The position numbers and the translations under genes are program-made. Below are positions 22,787 through 34,065 of a DNA stretch of 64,000 bases, one piece after another (within the stretch, counting starts at the first letter, position 1; each line of letters starts with the position of its first letter). Origin of the DNA: Neoscytalidium dimidiatum (Eukaryota > Ascomycota > Dothideomycetes > Botryosphaeriales > Botryosphaeriaceae); NCBI GenBank assembly GCA_037367355.1, contig CM074704.1, positions 1,488,001 to 1,552,000 of the forward strand. The letters are read 5' to 3'. Under the pieces are notes generated by a model, which was not told the origin of the DNA, did no database searches, and worked only from the letters and a program-made list of their open reading frames with translations.

Positions 22787-24246
22787 GATGAGGAGGGAGA
22801 CGAGCAAATGACTTGAGAAGCAGGCTGCCGAGCTCAAAGCCAGCCTCGTCCCAAGCCCTTTGGCTTAAATACTCGCTCGAGGTCACATTTCTAATACGCG
22901 AAAATGCATGCATAGAGCGATATCTACCGGACGTGTACGGTGAAGGCCGTGCTTGGCACGCCCTGCGGTCGTTCGTCCGCTGTTCCTGAGTCAGATGGAC
23001 AAGATAACGGGCCGGAGGCATGCTGATTCGCAAGATGGACGTACGTACAGCATTGCCGGGTGGGGAGGGCCAGATTGCGGAGAGCAGTTCCCCTCCCCCC
23101 AGCCCGCAGTCCACGCGATGCGGTGGGCATGGCTTCAGGCAGCATGGCTGGAAGTCAGCAGGGGACGATCATTGGGCGTCGCCGGGCGGCCACGGAGGGA
23201 GATTGGAGTGTTCGGTGGTGCAGTAGCGAGGAAGAGGGCGAAGCAGCAGGCGGCGATAAGGCGAGCGGCGCAAGGAATGCAGTCGGGGCGGCTCATCCAC
23301 GGCGCGATTGACGTCGTCGGCGGCTCAAAGTGGCAGGCAGCTTCCGGCTTGCGCGCATTCCGACACTTGGCGGTGGATAAGCCGGGTCAATCGTCTCTTG
23401 CCGACGGGAGAGCGCCCACGCGTCTTGCGGATATGGAGAAGGTCGATGCGAGCGCGGGCTCGGCGATGTCGGCACTCCAACTTTCGATGGGCGGGCCCGC
23501 TGCGAAATCTCCAGCGTGCAGTCGTCGGCGCTGGATAAGTCCGTGGTGGTGCGGCTCTTTCGCGCATTACGCGCTGCCAAAACGTAACATCAGGCGGCCG
23601 GCAGTGGCCTTCGTTCGCGGACCGGCGTCGCCTCCATTGTCACAGGCTGGGCCGAGCAGTCGGCGGTCGGATGCGTCATGGGCGACGGCGCAGGACAGCA
23701 GGCGACGAGCGGATGGGTTCGAGAAGGCGGCAAGGAGCTGTAGATGGGCGCAGGCGTGCTGGATGAGGACGGGCAGCCAGCAGCCAGCCTGTTTTATAGT
23801 CGGGGCCGCAGCCGAGGCTTGGCTAAGTGCGAAACAGGCATGAGGATAACAGCCAAGCACCGCTGGCAGCGTTGTGCGAGAACTGCTGTTTCTTGCGCAA
23901 CTGCGGCTCTGCCAAATGACTCGATCCCGGCTAGCCTGCGCAAAGATGTTGCCGAAAGCGTCGCATCGCTGGCCTGCACCTCCGGCACTGACAAACCCGA
24001 GTTCCCAGCGCCGAGGCACCGCGAATGACTCGTCAGAAATTTCGTCACTGGCGCCGTCGCGTCTTTCCTGCGCCAGCTTCGAGCTCGCACTGAGCTCGCA
24101 CTGAGCCCGCAACCGCCTCACATGCTTCCGCTTGTATGCGCCAGCCAGGGAAACTGATCCAGACCCATGGCAGCCTCTGGCTATCCCTTCTCTCCGAGCG
24201 CATTTGATCGCTACCGCCCGCCAATCGCTGTGTCTCCGTCCTCCGC
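22787..24246. other. Divergent intergenic region
   Basis: 1.46 kb between two divergently transcribed genes, so it should hold both promoters. A 296-codon plus-strand frame (22953-23843) overlaps open frames on the other strand and has an Arg/Ala/Ser composition without motifs. I regard it as non-coding. A 9-bp tandem duplication (gagctcgcact) occurs at about 24079-24101. Confidence 0.45.
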
Positions 24247-26664
24247 ATGAGACCGCCTTCCCGAAGCCTACTCCGACGCCCGCCGTGGCTCAGCAAACAC
24301 AAATCTCGCAGCCCACTGCCTGTCAAGCAAGCCCGGCCCGCCCAGCCCGGAGGAGCATGGCGTCCCCAAGACGTGCGAAAGTCTGACCTGGAGCTTCAGT
24401 TGGAGCAGGAGACCGGTCGCGCCTTTCCTCCTCCGGCCGCCAGCACCATCCTTGGCCGTGCCACCGCGCTTCGGGTGACCGAGTTCCTCCGTGCTCGCGA
24501 GGAAAGCCTCCATATCCGTTGTTTCTGTCCCCGGGGCAAGCGCATGTATCTGTCCAAATTTAACCGCTGCTTGCTGAGGGCCGATGTCAACCCAAAAGAT
24601 CGCGAGAACGCCAAGGAGCTTTGGAAGTTGTACATTAAGCTCCAGTCGTGCTCCCCCGAATTCCTGCGTGCTCTTTCCACCCGCGCATGGGACATATTGT
24701 GGGCAACTCAATCGCTTCGGGCGCCTGCTGAACCCAAAATCGCCTCACACTTAATCCAGCTGGCCCAGGATATGCGAATGTCGGGACACAGAGCGACCTT
24801 CGATCAGCGCATGATACACATCGAGACCCTTTTTGGGAGAGGGAGCCGAGAAGAGGCCATCAAGGAATGGAACCTGGGCTATATGACGGGAAATGGGCGA
24901 ACGGAGGATAGTTTCAGACCCGAGTATTTGGATCTCGGCATTCGCATGTATGCTGTGGCAGGAGATCCCACTCAAGCTCGCGACCTTCTCATTGAACTGT
25001 TCGCCACCTATCCGGACTGGAACCCCCGTCTCATTTTCTACGTGTTCGACGCATACGTCGCCGAGCCCGACCGTCCTGGCCGCCACAGACAAGCCTGGGT
25101 CCTTTATGGCCGTCTCAAGCAGCTTCTTGGCGACGACATGACGCTAGAAGACTACGAAAGATGCTATCTTGGTTTCTTGAGGGCTGGCAGTCGCACTCGT
25201 GCCCTGGAAGTTCTCCCTGACCTACTGCAGCATGGCCCGAAACTCCGCGATTCCTATGGGTACAAGGCGAAGGTTGAGATCCTCAGGATGTTCAGAAATA
25301 TAGCCGCAGGTGACAAAGACGCTGATCAAATAAATGAGGTCTTTCTGAATGGTCTCGTATCTTTACCGAGCGGCGTCCGAAGGGAGCAGTTCTTCACCGA
25401 ATGGATCAGATTATTGACCAAGTGGGGCCACGCGGATGCTGCCGCCCAGGTTGTTGAGCTGATGTTCGAACGGGGAACCCAGCCTCGAGCTTCGCATCTC
25501 AACGCAGTAATTGACGCTTGGATCCGTACTGAAAACCCTGACCTTGTTCAGAGGGCCGAAACCATGAGCCTGCAGATGATTGTGGAACGGATCACGAAAG
25601 TGCTACGTCGGAATAGGCCGTCCGATCCAACCCCTCGGGGGCCCCCAGGAAGTCTGCAGTCCGAACATAGGCTATTCCTTCGTCGAAGTTTGCCAGCTGC
25701 CACGAGCGACACATGCGAGCTACTCGCAAGGATATACCTTATGAAAGGCGACAGACAGAAGCTGGTCGACCTCCACTCCTGGCAAACCAGATCCGCAAAG
25801 CTGCGAACGAACACCACCGCGCTCAACGCCGAAATGTCATTCTACCTCCAACGCGGCTACCTCCCCGAGGTCTGGCGCACCTTCAAGCGTGAGGTCATGC
25901 GCCAGGGAAAATCCGACCTCGCCCCGACGCCACCTGATCGCGGTACCTTCTCCATCCTCTGGGAAGCCTCCCGCATGAAGCCTCGCACGCTCACCCGTTC
26001 CAATCTCTACCGACTCGGCGGCCACACCTCCTTCCCTCCGCCCGCCATCATCCTCCGCCACACCGTATCCTGGCTCGCGTTCCTCCGTCTTTCCAAACCG
26101 CGCCGCCAGTACGCCCAGCTGCTCGCCCGCGTCGCCAAATCCGGCATCCCTTCGCGCATCATGACCACCTTCTGCGCCTGGAACGATGTCGCCGGCGCCC
26201 TCGTCGCCCTGCATCTTCTCGCCCGCCGCCTCGCCGCCCCGCCCTCGCAGGAGAACGTGCTCCGCCTGGCCCGGGTCCTCGCCCGCCTCGCCTTCCGCCG
26301 CGCCGCCCGTACCCCGCGCCGCCGCCGCGAGCTCAACGCCTCCCCCGCGCTCGCCCACAACCTCGAGCGCGTCCTGCGCGCCCTGCGCGCTCTGATCGAG
26401 CGCCGCGTCGCCGCTCGCGACCAGGCGGGCGAAGGCCTGGGCGGCAGCGGCGGCGGAGATGAGGAGGAGGAGAGGAGAAATGAGATCTTCCTCGACGCGC
26501 TGAGCGAGCTCGTGCGCGCCGTGCTCATCAGGAGCGGCGCCCACCCTCGCGAGGTCGAGGGCCGCATCGAGGGCGTCAAGCGCGCGGTCGGCGTCGAGGA
26601 GTTGCGCGTCGGGGATAAGAGTGCGTGGGACGTCGCGCGGGAGATGCGTATTCGCGTAGATTGA
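24247..26664 (+). CDS. PPR-like helical-repeat protein, probably mitochondrial
   Basis: Single-exon ORF of 805 aa. The first 40 residues are basic and proline-rich without acidic residues (MRPPSRSLLRRPPWLSKHK), as in a mitochondrial targeting sequence. From about residue 100 to 640 the protein is a succession of amphipathic helices with pentatricopeptide-type spacing, for example LDLGIRMYAVAGDPTQARDL, EDYERCYLGFLRAGSRTRAL and DAAAQVVELMFERGTQPRA. Fungal proteins of this type bind organellar mRNAs and control their stability or translation (Cya5, Aep or Dmr-type factors) or assist complex I assembly; which one applies is not clear from the sequence. The last 200 residues are Arg/Ala-rich and much higher in GC, with a glycine-rich loop (GLGGSGGGDEEEE). 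An antisense frame over that part is a GC artefact. Confidence 0.85.
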   Translation: MRPPSRSLLRRPPWLSKHKSRSPLPVKQARPAQPGGAWRPQDVRKSDLELQLEQETGRAFPPPAASTILGRATALRVTEFLRAREESLHIRCFCPRGKRMYLSKFNRCLLRADVNPKDRENAKELWKLYIKLQSCSPEFLRALSTRAWDILWATQSLRAPAEPKIASHLIQLAQDMRMSGHRATFDQRMIHIETLFGRGSREEAIKEWNLGYMTGNGRTEDSFRPEYLDLGIRMYAVAGDPTQARDLLIELFATYPDWNPRLIFYVFDAYVAEPDRPGRHRQAWVLYGRLKQLLGDDMTLEDYERCYLGFLRAGSRTRALEVLPDLLQHGPKLRDSYGYKAKVEILRMFRNIAAGDKDADQINEVFLNGLVSLPSGVRREQFFTEWIRLLTKWGHADAAAQVVELMFERGTQPRASHLNAVIDAWIRTENPDLVQRAETMSLQMIVERITKVLRRNRPSDPTPRGPPGSLQSEHRLFLRRSLPAATSDTCELLARIYLMKGDRQKLVDLHSWQTRSAKLRTNTTALNAEMSFYLQRGYLPEVWRTFKREVMRQGKSDLAPTPPDRGTFSILWEASRMKPRTLTRSNLYRLGGHTSFPPPAIILRHTVSWLAFLRLSKPRRQYAQLLARVAKSGIPSRIMTTFCAWNDVAGALVALHLLARRLAAPPSQENVLRLARVLARLAFRRAARTPRRRRELNASPALAHNLERVLRALRALIERRVAARDQAGEGLGGSGGGDEEEERRNEIFLDALSELVRAVLIRSGAHPREVEGRIEGVKRAVGVEELRVGDKSAWDVAREMRIRVD

Positions 26665-28433
26665 ATGGGTGAGCGTGTGGATTTGGGGCCGTTGGTCGCG
26701 AATGTGTTTGCGTGTCATGCTTCGATTCGGAGGAGACACGTGTTTGTTGAAAATTAGTTCGGCAGACGTATGGATGGAGAAAAGACTGGGAAGTGGAACG
26801 AAAGTGTTACCAGCGTTTGGATATGCCGTCTCTCACCACACTATCTTCTTGTTTTTATTCCCCCTCTCCTCAATCTTGCTCTCAGCTCAGAAGATATCCA
26901 ACCCCATTCATGAAGATAATTCTGATGGAAGGCGAACAGAATTTTTTACAGAGAACCATGGTAACTTCTTCTTTGTCGGTGATTTGATGTGCTTGATTGA
27001 CGAGATCACTATCGCAGAGTACTTCCTTCAGGTAGGCGATACGAGTTATTTATCAATTTGTAATAAGTGGCGGCTTTGTATAGACCAAATCAGCCGTCAG
27101 TGCGCAAATCAGCATTGATAGTGGCTAAATTTGCGCCTGAACAACTACCCCGACTCTCCATAGGGCGCAATAACGATAGTTCCTTCCTGATATAGTTGCG
27201 GACCAAGGTACTACCCACTGTACGCACGAACTCATTTTTCACATATCAATGCAACTGGATCATTCCTCTTTTCTTTTTTAAATCATCTGTTGACCATATC
27301 CTTAGGATCATCCGTCCTGTGTACATACGGCCCGCAAGGTGTAACTATGGAGAATTTCTCCTTCCACTGACCCCTTTGTGCTGTGTCTAAGGAAAAACTC
27401 CCCAACTCTTTTCGCAGCTAACAGTGCCGCTTTTTCTCTTCCAGATATGATGCTGGTTACGAGGCATAATGAACCAAGTGCAACCGAGTCATGTGGAAGA
27501 GAGGAGTCGAGGAGAAGGGGGGAAAAAGGAAATCCGAAAATGGAAAGAAATGCTTTTTGTGAGACCGTCCACTCTATACGCATGAAGGGGTGATGACGAA
27601 GTTGAGAAATCAATGAAAAAGTGAGAAACGCAGAATAAAGTGCGCTATCGACGGAATTGGGATTGTCAATTCGAATTGAAGCGGGGAAAGAAGAAAAGAG
27701 GCGCCGCGTGTTTGGTTGAAAAGAAGATACCGCCATGACAAGGGAGATTGCAAAACAACTAGGTATCGCTTACGCAAAAGATGAAGAGAGAGGGCTTCGT
27801 TGTGTCTCGCGGCCTATTGACGAGCATAGCAAAGGGGCAACGGCCGCCCCCGGTTCCCTTGAACGGCATTACCACAGGCACTAGCGCGTTGCACCAGATT
27901 ATTGCTCTTCCCACGGCAGGACCGAGACATTGTCGATGAGTAGCACCGGCCGGATGGTCATGTCGTCGGCTAAATGGAGTTCGAAGCGTAAAAATCCGTC
28001 GAAAAAGCAAGTGAAGTCTGACATGAGATACAGTAGAATTTGAACAAAGGAAGGTCGGGGTATAGGAGAAGAGGAAAAGAAGTCGAAGAGAGTATGCAAT
28101 TTTCCCCCGCCACACCGTTGAAACGCTGTAAGATTGGCCGACAACTCCTTGAAATGAGTCTGCTCGTGGTGTGAGAATCCTGATGACATCTCTTCTGAGA
28201 GAAGAGTGCAAACGCGGAAGGGGTATTCAATGATGCTGGAATGAGGAAAGTTCCACGCCAACTCTCTGCCCATCCAAATTCGTCTCGCTTGGAGAAAAAT
28301 GTGCTCGTTTTGTACAAGCTCATGGCCCAGAGGAAGAAAACGAGAGGTCCGAATCCAAACATGGTCGGAATAGGCCCAACAAATACATGTGCTCATTCGC
28401 AGATAGTTATCGTGAGCAGGTTCAGCTCGTATC
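26665..28433. other. Convergent intergenic region
   Basis: 1.77 kb between two converging genes, lower in GC than its neighbours. Three minus-strand frames (27308-27736, 27759-28211, 27899-28441) overlap in different phases and look like untranslated sequence. A small unannotated gene cannot be excluded, but nothing is recognisable. Confidence 0.4.
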
Positions 28434-31400
28434 CTACGCAAGCGAACTCTCTGCCCGTCGTAGAACTCGTCTCACAGTTCCACCCACGCCCTCAGCGTCG
28501 CTGTTGTCCGCACTGCTCAGACTAATCGAGGTGGTGGCCGAATGACTTGCTGACAGGCTGTCGTTGATGCTTCCATTACGGGGCCGCCGGTTGGCCCGCC
28601 TCGCTTGAGCCTGGGAGCCACATGCTTTCAAAGTTCGACGCAAGGTCTTGAGGTAGAGCACATGATCTCTCGCAGCCCTGCTCGCTTCACTGACCATAAC
28701 GCGTTGATCGGCGCTGTTGTCGAGAGTGGTCGGGTGTGGAGGGGTAGGACGTGCTGTGCGAAGAGGCATGCGTTGCCTCTGGTGAACAACGCCATTCTGC
28801 ATTGAGAAGCTCGTAGTGCTGCGCGGAGAATACGTAGCGATAGAGGTGCGAGGCGTCGTGAGCTGAGTGATGTCGCCATTATAAGCTAACGCGGTATCAG
28901 GCGAAGCGAAAGTACTACTGCTAAAGGAGCCGTTCGTAGAGGGAGGGGTGCTTGATAAGAGCGAATCCTGGTAGCGCCATGTACGGGGTGATTCAGGGTT
29001 GAACGAAGGCACGCTTGTGCTAGACACTTGGCGCCTACTTTTGATGGTCTCATCATTAAGGCCTTCTCCACCCTGGAGGGGATCAGCAACCGCATTGGAG
29101 AAGTGTGTGAAGGTGGCATCTTCAGATTTCTTTGCATCGCTCCCTCTGGTTCGCCTCCTGGGGTTGACAAGGCGATGAGCAACGGAACCGTGAGAATCCC
29201 GGGCAACGGAGGACTTCCTTGATCCAACAGAAACACGGTGCTGCTCTTCACGACCTTCAACCGAAGGACCGTGATCTGAAACGTACCCTTGCGCTTTCTC
29301 GTCATCTTGGTCGCCTGGCGTGAGTAGGCCAGAGATACGCTTGTGAGGTTCAGACTGGGACTGGCGGTGATACGATGCCCGATGATTGTTTTGCGAGAGC
29401 TGGGCTTGTTCCTCAAGATCGAAGGGGTTGCCAGTGGTGATGTCGGCATCATTACTGCCCGTAAATGAATCCACCATAGATGCTGCTGTCGGAGGGCGAG
29501 GGACAAAGCTAATGTCGGCGAAGTCAAGATCGATCATAGATGTGCGCTCGGGCGACCCAGGCGCCGAATGGGAAATGTGGAATTCATCGAACTGGCCGAT
29601 AGGCTGTGTCGCCGCATGTCGAAGCTGAGGTCGCCATGCATCTCCTAACGGAGGTGAGGGGCCAAGACTTCCTCTGGGTCCTTTATCGGATACCGAGCTT
29701 CCCTCTGCAGGCGCCATTGGAAACGAGAATCCTGGGAGCATGCTACCACGACTGTCTTTGGACTGGGCTGCCAGAGCAGGCAATTGCAATTCCTTCGTAC
29801 CACGGCGCTGCACCAACCTGCTGGTTCGGTAATCTGGTTGTCCATCGTCAGTAGCGGCAGATGCTGTTGCCGTTGCGAAAGTCCAGTCCATGGTACGGCG
29901 GTTCTTTGTGTCTTCAGTCTTCGGTTCCTCAGGAATAGGCGGAGGCTCCATGACAGGGAACTTCCAATCTTTTGTCGCACGCCTTGCAGTTTCAGCGGCC
30001 GGAGTATCTGACATAGGAAACTTCCAGTCCTTCGTGGCACGCTTCTCCTCAGGCGGTTCCATCATTGGGAATTTCCAGTCCTTCGTGGCGCGGCGTGACC
30101 CTCTGTTGGGTTGGTACGTGTACTCATCGTCATCAGGATCATCTTCCATCTCTTTCATGATCCTATTGATTCTGCTTGCACGTAATGTGCTCGCATTGGC
30201 GAGGTCCAGGTTTGGAGTTGTCTCGAATCCTGCGTCCACAGCGTCCAGATCGATCATTGTGACCCTGTTTGACGCACGATTTGGCTCCCAGTTGCGTAGC
30301 GCGAGATCTGACTGCGAAGTACGGTCCCCGCCAGGTGGCATTTGCATTTCGTCTCCATATTTGTACTCTGGGCGTGAGAGGTTGAACAACCTTTCTAAAC
30401 CAGCCTCTCCCCGTTTGATCCGTTGCTCTCTCTGCGCTTTCATTTGCTTCTCCCACATCCGACCGCGGCCTCTTGGTGCGACAGGATCATCTCTTGCATC
30501 CTTGCGTGAGTCTCCGCCATCCCGGAATGGATCGATCATGGACAGGCGCTTTTCCTGGGCGAACTCCTCCTCAAAATCTTGGGTTGTGCTGAAAACCCAG
30601 TCTTCGTTCGATTCAAACGAATTATCCGAATCTAGGGATGCACCTCCAGGGGCCCACAATGACGATCGATTGCCACCACTCTCTTGCCAGTCCATGAAAC
30701 GCTTGACCAGGACGGATAAGCTGCTGTTGGGATAGCTCTCCTCAGTCCCAAATATGTACTCATGCTGTAAAATCTCGGCGACCGAAGGTCGTTCGTATGG
30801 ACGCTCCTTGAGAATGAAAGATACAAAGTCACGGAGGCCATTGGAATGGCCATATCCGTCCAGGCGTGGGGCCTGGCGCCTGTTTGCGAGGAATTGAAAG
30901 TCTTTGCCGGCATCTGGAGGGAGTCCCATGGCCATCTCATAAATGGTACAGCCAAAAGCCCAGCAGTCAACCTCAGTGCCGTAACCAGCACCAACCTGGT
31001 CTTTGATCATTTCAGGAGGCATCCAGTTTGGTGTGCCGATGATAGTCGATCTCTTATCAAGATTGGTCTCCAGAAGACCTGACACACCGAAGTCGATAAG
31101 CTGCACATTTCCATGTTGGCTGATCATCACGTTCGCGCCTTTTCGTCGAAGTTAGCACGCCGGCGCAACGCAAAACGATTGATGATGACTTACATTTGAT
31201 ATCCCGATGAAGAATACCTGCATCGTGCACGAATTTAAGACCGATGGCAACTTCTCTGGCAATGGGTATGATGAAATGTTCTTCGAGGCCCGTCGGCTTC
31301 TGCGGTGTCCAGCCGGGACTCGCTCTCATCAAGGTCCGCACACTGCCACCAGCGACATACTCGGTAATCATCCAGAGTTGGGAGTGGAAGGAGAATGCCT

Positions 31401-32416
31401 CATAGAAGCGGTTTACGTTCTTAGCCGAGCTGTCCCGCAGTTGCTGGAGGATGGAAGTCTCCTTGACGAGTTGATTGATGGTCTCATCTCTATGAGGTAG
31501 GCTGGTCTCCTGCCAGTCAACCCTGTCGATTTCGCAAATCTTGATGGCGACAAGCTGTCTGGTCTCACGGTGCTCTCTGCAGATATACGTTGTCAGCGTA
31601 GTCAGGGGAACGACGATTACGAAGGAGGCAATACCCTTTGAAGACTTTTCCAAAGGCGCCTTTCCCGATGAGTTCGAGAAAGTCGTAAGGAGGGGCTGCA
31701 GCACCAGCACGCTCGGCACGGCGCTCAACTTCCCTCTGCCACTCGCGCGCAGCCTCGGCCTGCTTGGTCTTGGCGGCGCTGATGCGGGGGCTGAGTGCGT
31801 TAGTTGCCATGCTTCTCCCACTTGAGCGTCGCCTGCCGTTGGTGTTCCTACGAGCGTTACTTCGAACGAGGGTGCACTTGAACTCTGGAGGGTTCAGAAA
31901 AGGCTTGGGTGGAGATAGTGGCTCGTGATCAATCAAGCATAGAGCATTCCGGACATCAGCTGGAGGAGACTGCGAAGATGAAGGCGGCGTGGGATATGGG
32001 TCAGCAAATGCAGTGAACGTGGCCGGTGCTGAAGAGGGAGGGGTCGAGCCCTCTGGGGTGGTAGGAACCGGTGCCTTCGGGGGGGGATGAGTCGGCGAAG
32101 GCGGGGATGGGAGGCGCGAAGCCTTTGGGGACGCGAGCCGGACGAGGTCCCAAGATGGAATGGCGGGAACGCCCAGATATTCACCAGGAGGCGGGGGAGG
32201 CGGGTCCGAAGAGGAGAAGAAGCGCTTTACGTTGTGCAGTATCTCAGCCACGGGCTGAGGCTCCGTGTGCACGCGCCGCAGCGGCGGAAGCTGTGGCTGT
32301 GGAAGCTCAAGGCCTGAGTCTCGGGTTAGCGGCCAGGAGATCTTGTCTTTCGTGATCTTCCCCGTGCTCTTCCCGCGCTCCGCGTGGGCCTTCCACGCCG
32401 GCCGGCTGACCGGCAT
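28434..32416 (-). CDS. STE20/germinal-centre-type Ser/Thr kinase with long repeat-bearing tail
   Basis: Model: complement(join(28434..31138,31194..31576,31635..32416)), 1289 aa. A proline-rich N-terminus (about 240 residues) precedes the kinase domain at about 245-515. Its motifs are LIGKGAFGKVFKG, VAIKI, HRDIKCAN, DFGVSG and GTPNWMPPE. GGSVRTLM and DFGVSGLLETNLDKRST place it in the GCK branch, with fungal Sid1, Nak1/Kic1 and Mst1 kinases that act in septation and polarity; which paralogue it is remains open. The 770-residue tail is disordered and carries three RATKDWKFP repeats plus decayed copies. The second intron ends in AAG, and the join rebuilds HRDIK-C-ANV exactly. Translation starts at the ATG at 32416; the frame upstream lacks another ATG. 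It diverges from the small glycine-rich gene. Confidence 0.92.
29870..30100 (-). repeat. RATKDWKFP-coding repeats in the kinase tail
   Basis: Three near-identical nine-residue motifs spaced by 15-20 residues, then RRTMDWTFA as a degenerate fourth copy. The nucleotide copies (cttccagtccttcgtggc, for example) are very similar, so duplication may be fairly recent. Confidence 0.75.
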
Positions 32417-33210
32417 GGTTGGCGGGCGTGAGGTGGTCAAGTTGAGGTCGGCAGAGAGTCGGAGTGATTGGGATTAAGAAACTGCGCGAGAAGTAGTCAT
32501 GGCGGTTTTGTGGCAGGAGTTGGTTCGGGCGATGGGCCATGGGTGCCGGGAAGCGGAGTCCACGGCGGAAAAGGAAGCGGCGCATGGCGACTTACAGAAG
32601 TGGAAAGTACGGCTCCGCGACACAGACAGTTAATTCGGGGACAGTGAGGTGAGTCTAGGCATGGCTCATTACAGGTCGGCGAGCGATGCAGGGAAACAGA
32701 GATCGTGTCGCAGGGTGGGCGGGCGGATATCAAGTTGTCACGGGTCGGGTGGCGGCAGCGGATGGCGGCAGCGGATGACGCTACTCGTGGACTGCCGGCG
32801 CAGCGGGGCGCGAGGACAATGGGGCGCGCGGACAGGCTGCGGCGGCGCGGATCAGGGCAGTGGTAGGCGTGCGGGTTTCGACCGGTGGAGTGGCTGCGAT
32901 GGGCTGCAAGGTCGAGGAAAAGGAAAGGGTCCGCGTTGAAGGGAGCTGTCGCGCGCGATCCGCGACCGGGATCCTCCCGTTTCGAATAATGCACGGGCCG
33001 CGCCACACCCTGCCGGCAGGAACGCTCGCCGACCAGTCACCGGCCGCCCGTCGCCAGTCGCAGCCGCGCGCTCCCCCCCGGCCCTCGCCACGCATGATGT
33101 CAGCCCCCCCCCCCTCCCCGGTTCCTGCAAGACATCTTGTTTGCAACTCCGGACGCCGGCAGTCACTGCTTTCTGCCTTTTGCACACAGCACCCGTCGCA
33201 ACTCGACAAC
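32417..33210. other. Divergent promoter region
   Basis: 794 bp between the kinase and the small glycine-rich gene, containing both promoters. It includes a CT/C-rich tract (cagcccccccccctcccc near 33103) just upstream of the small gene, typical of fungal core promoters. No gene seen. Confidence 0.5.
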
Positions 33211-33655
33211 ATGGCTCCAAATGACAACTGGCTCAACCGCCAAGTGCAGGGCGCCGTCGCCGGTGCTGGAAACCTCGTCGGCGGCATGATCAATAGCGTG
33301 GGCAACGGCGTGTCCGGCGTGGGTCGAGGCATTGGCAATGGGTGCGCTCCCTTCCCTCTTCGGCTATCCCCACGATCTCGACGACAATCCCTTTTCCACA
33401 TCTCCCCGTGCTGACTCAAGCTCGGCCTCTAGCATTTCCGGTACGACTCGCAGCTGGGGCGACGGCGTCCGCGGCTATGGCAACGGCATCAAAGACGCTA
33501 CTCGTGCCTCTGGCCCTCGCGCTCCCACCGCCTCAAACCCCCTCGGTCTCCCGGGTGGCTCCACCCAGAGCGCTGCTATGCTGAAGTCCAAGGCCCAGGG
33601 AATCGCCGGTGGCTCGACGAAAGGGAGCGCAAGCAACCCACTCGGTCTGAAATAA
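33211..33655 (+). CDS. Small glycine-rich protein with SNPLGL repeats
   Basis: Model: join(33211..33341,33433..33655), 117 aa. Starts MAPNDNWLNRQVQG and continues with a glycine-zipper-like stretch (AGAGNLVGGMINSVGNG, then GVGRGIGNG) that could insert into or lie on a membrane. After the join it reads ISGTTRSWGDGVRGYGNG, and the C-terminal half holds two copies of ASNPLGL, the second at the very end. The intron is 91 nt. No signal peptide, no cysteine. The pattern resembles small conserved Pezizomycotina proteins of unknown function. The ATG has an A at -3, and the exon join keeps the glycine periodicity, which supports the model. An unspliced reading from exon 1 ends in a different frame. 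Confidence 0.75.
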
Positions 33656-34065
33656 GGGGCTGCTAGCTGAGGAACCGACTTAAAATTGGCAACGAGCAAT
33701 GATCTACCCAGGCTTATATATCCAAGGAAATGACGCTACGAACCTCCGCTGCTGAGCCTCATGTCTGAACTTGTTTGTCTGTATTGCTTGCTCACTCTAT
33801 CTGTCACTGTGCTGCGGTTCCCGCAAGGTCCATGCGAAAGCACGACCTCCCGTCTTGACCGTGGGCCTATCTATGTACAATCACCAGCTCTCCCAATGCA
33901 TACCTATTAATACCAATACCAGCTCCCGGCCGTAGCCGCTGGACTTTATGATCCACCGATGAACTCCGCGCTGAAAGAGCATCTTTTTGCGTGAAAGGAA
34001 AAAAAAAAAAAAAGGAAAAGCCTAATCCTTACGGAGTCGACTCCATACCAACGCAATATCGTTCC
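33656..34065. other. Convergent intergenic spacer with A-tract
   Basis: 3' regions of the glycine-rich gene and RRN3. An A-run of about 15 at 33999-34013 lies close to the RRN3 stop codon. No gene seen. Confidence 0.5.

Noticed and set aside
22953..23843. 296-codon plus-strand frame between the oxidase and the PPR gene
   Set aside because: No motif, several competing frames, divergent promoter position.
25837..26739. 300-codon antisense frame at the end of the PPR gene
   Set aside because: Arises from the GC-rich Arg/Ala-coding tail of the sense gene.
27308..28441. Three overlapping minus-strand frames of 140-180 codons
   Set aside because: Mutually exclusive phases, no motif, located in the 3' space of two converging genes.
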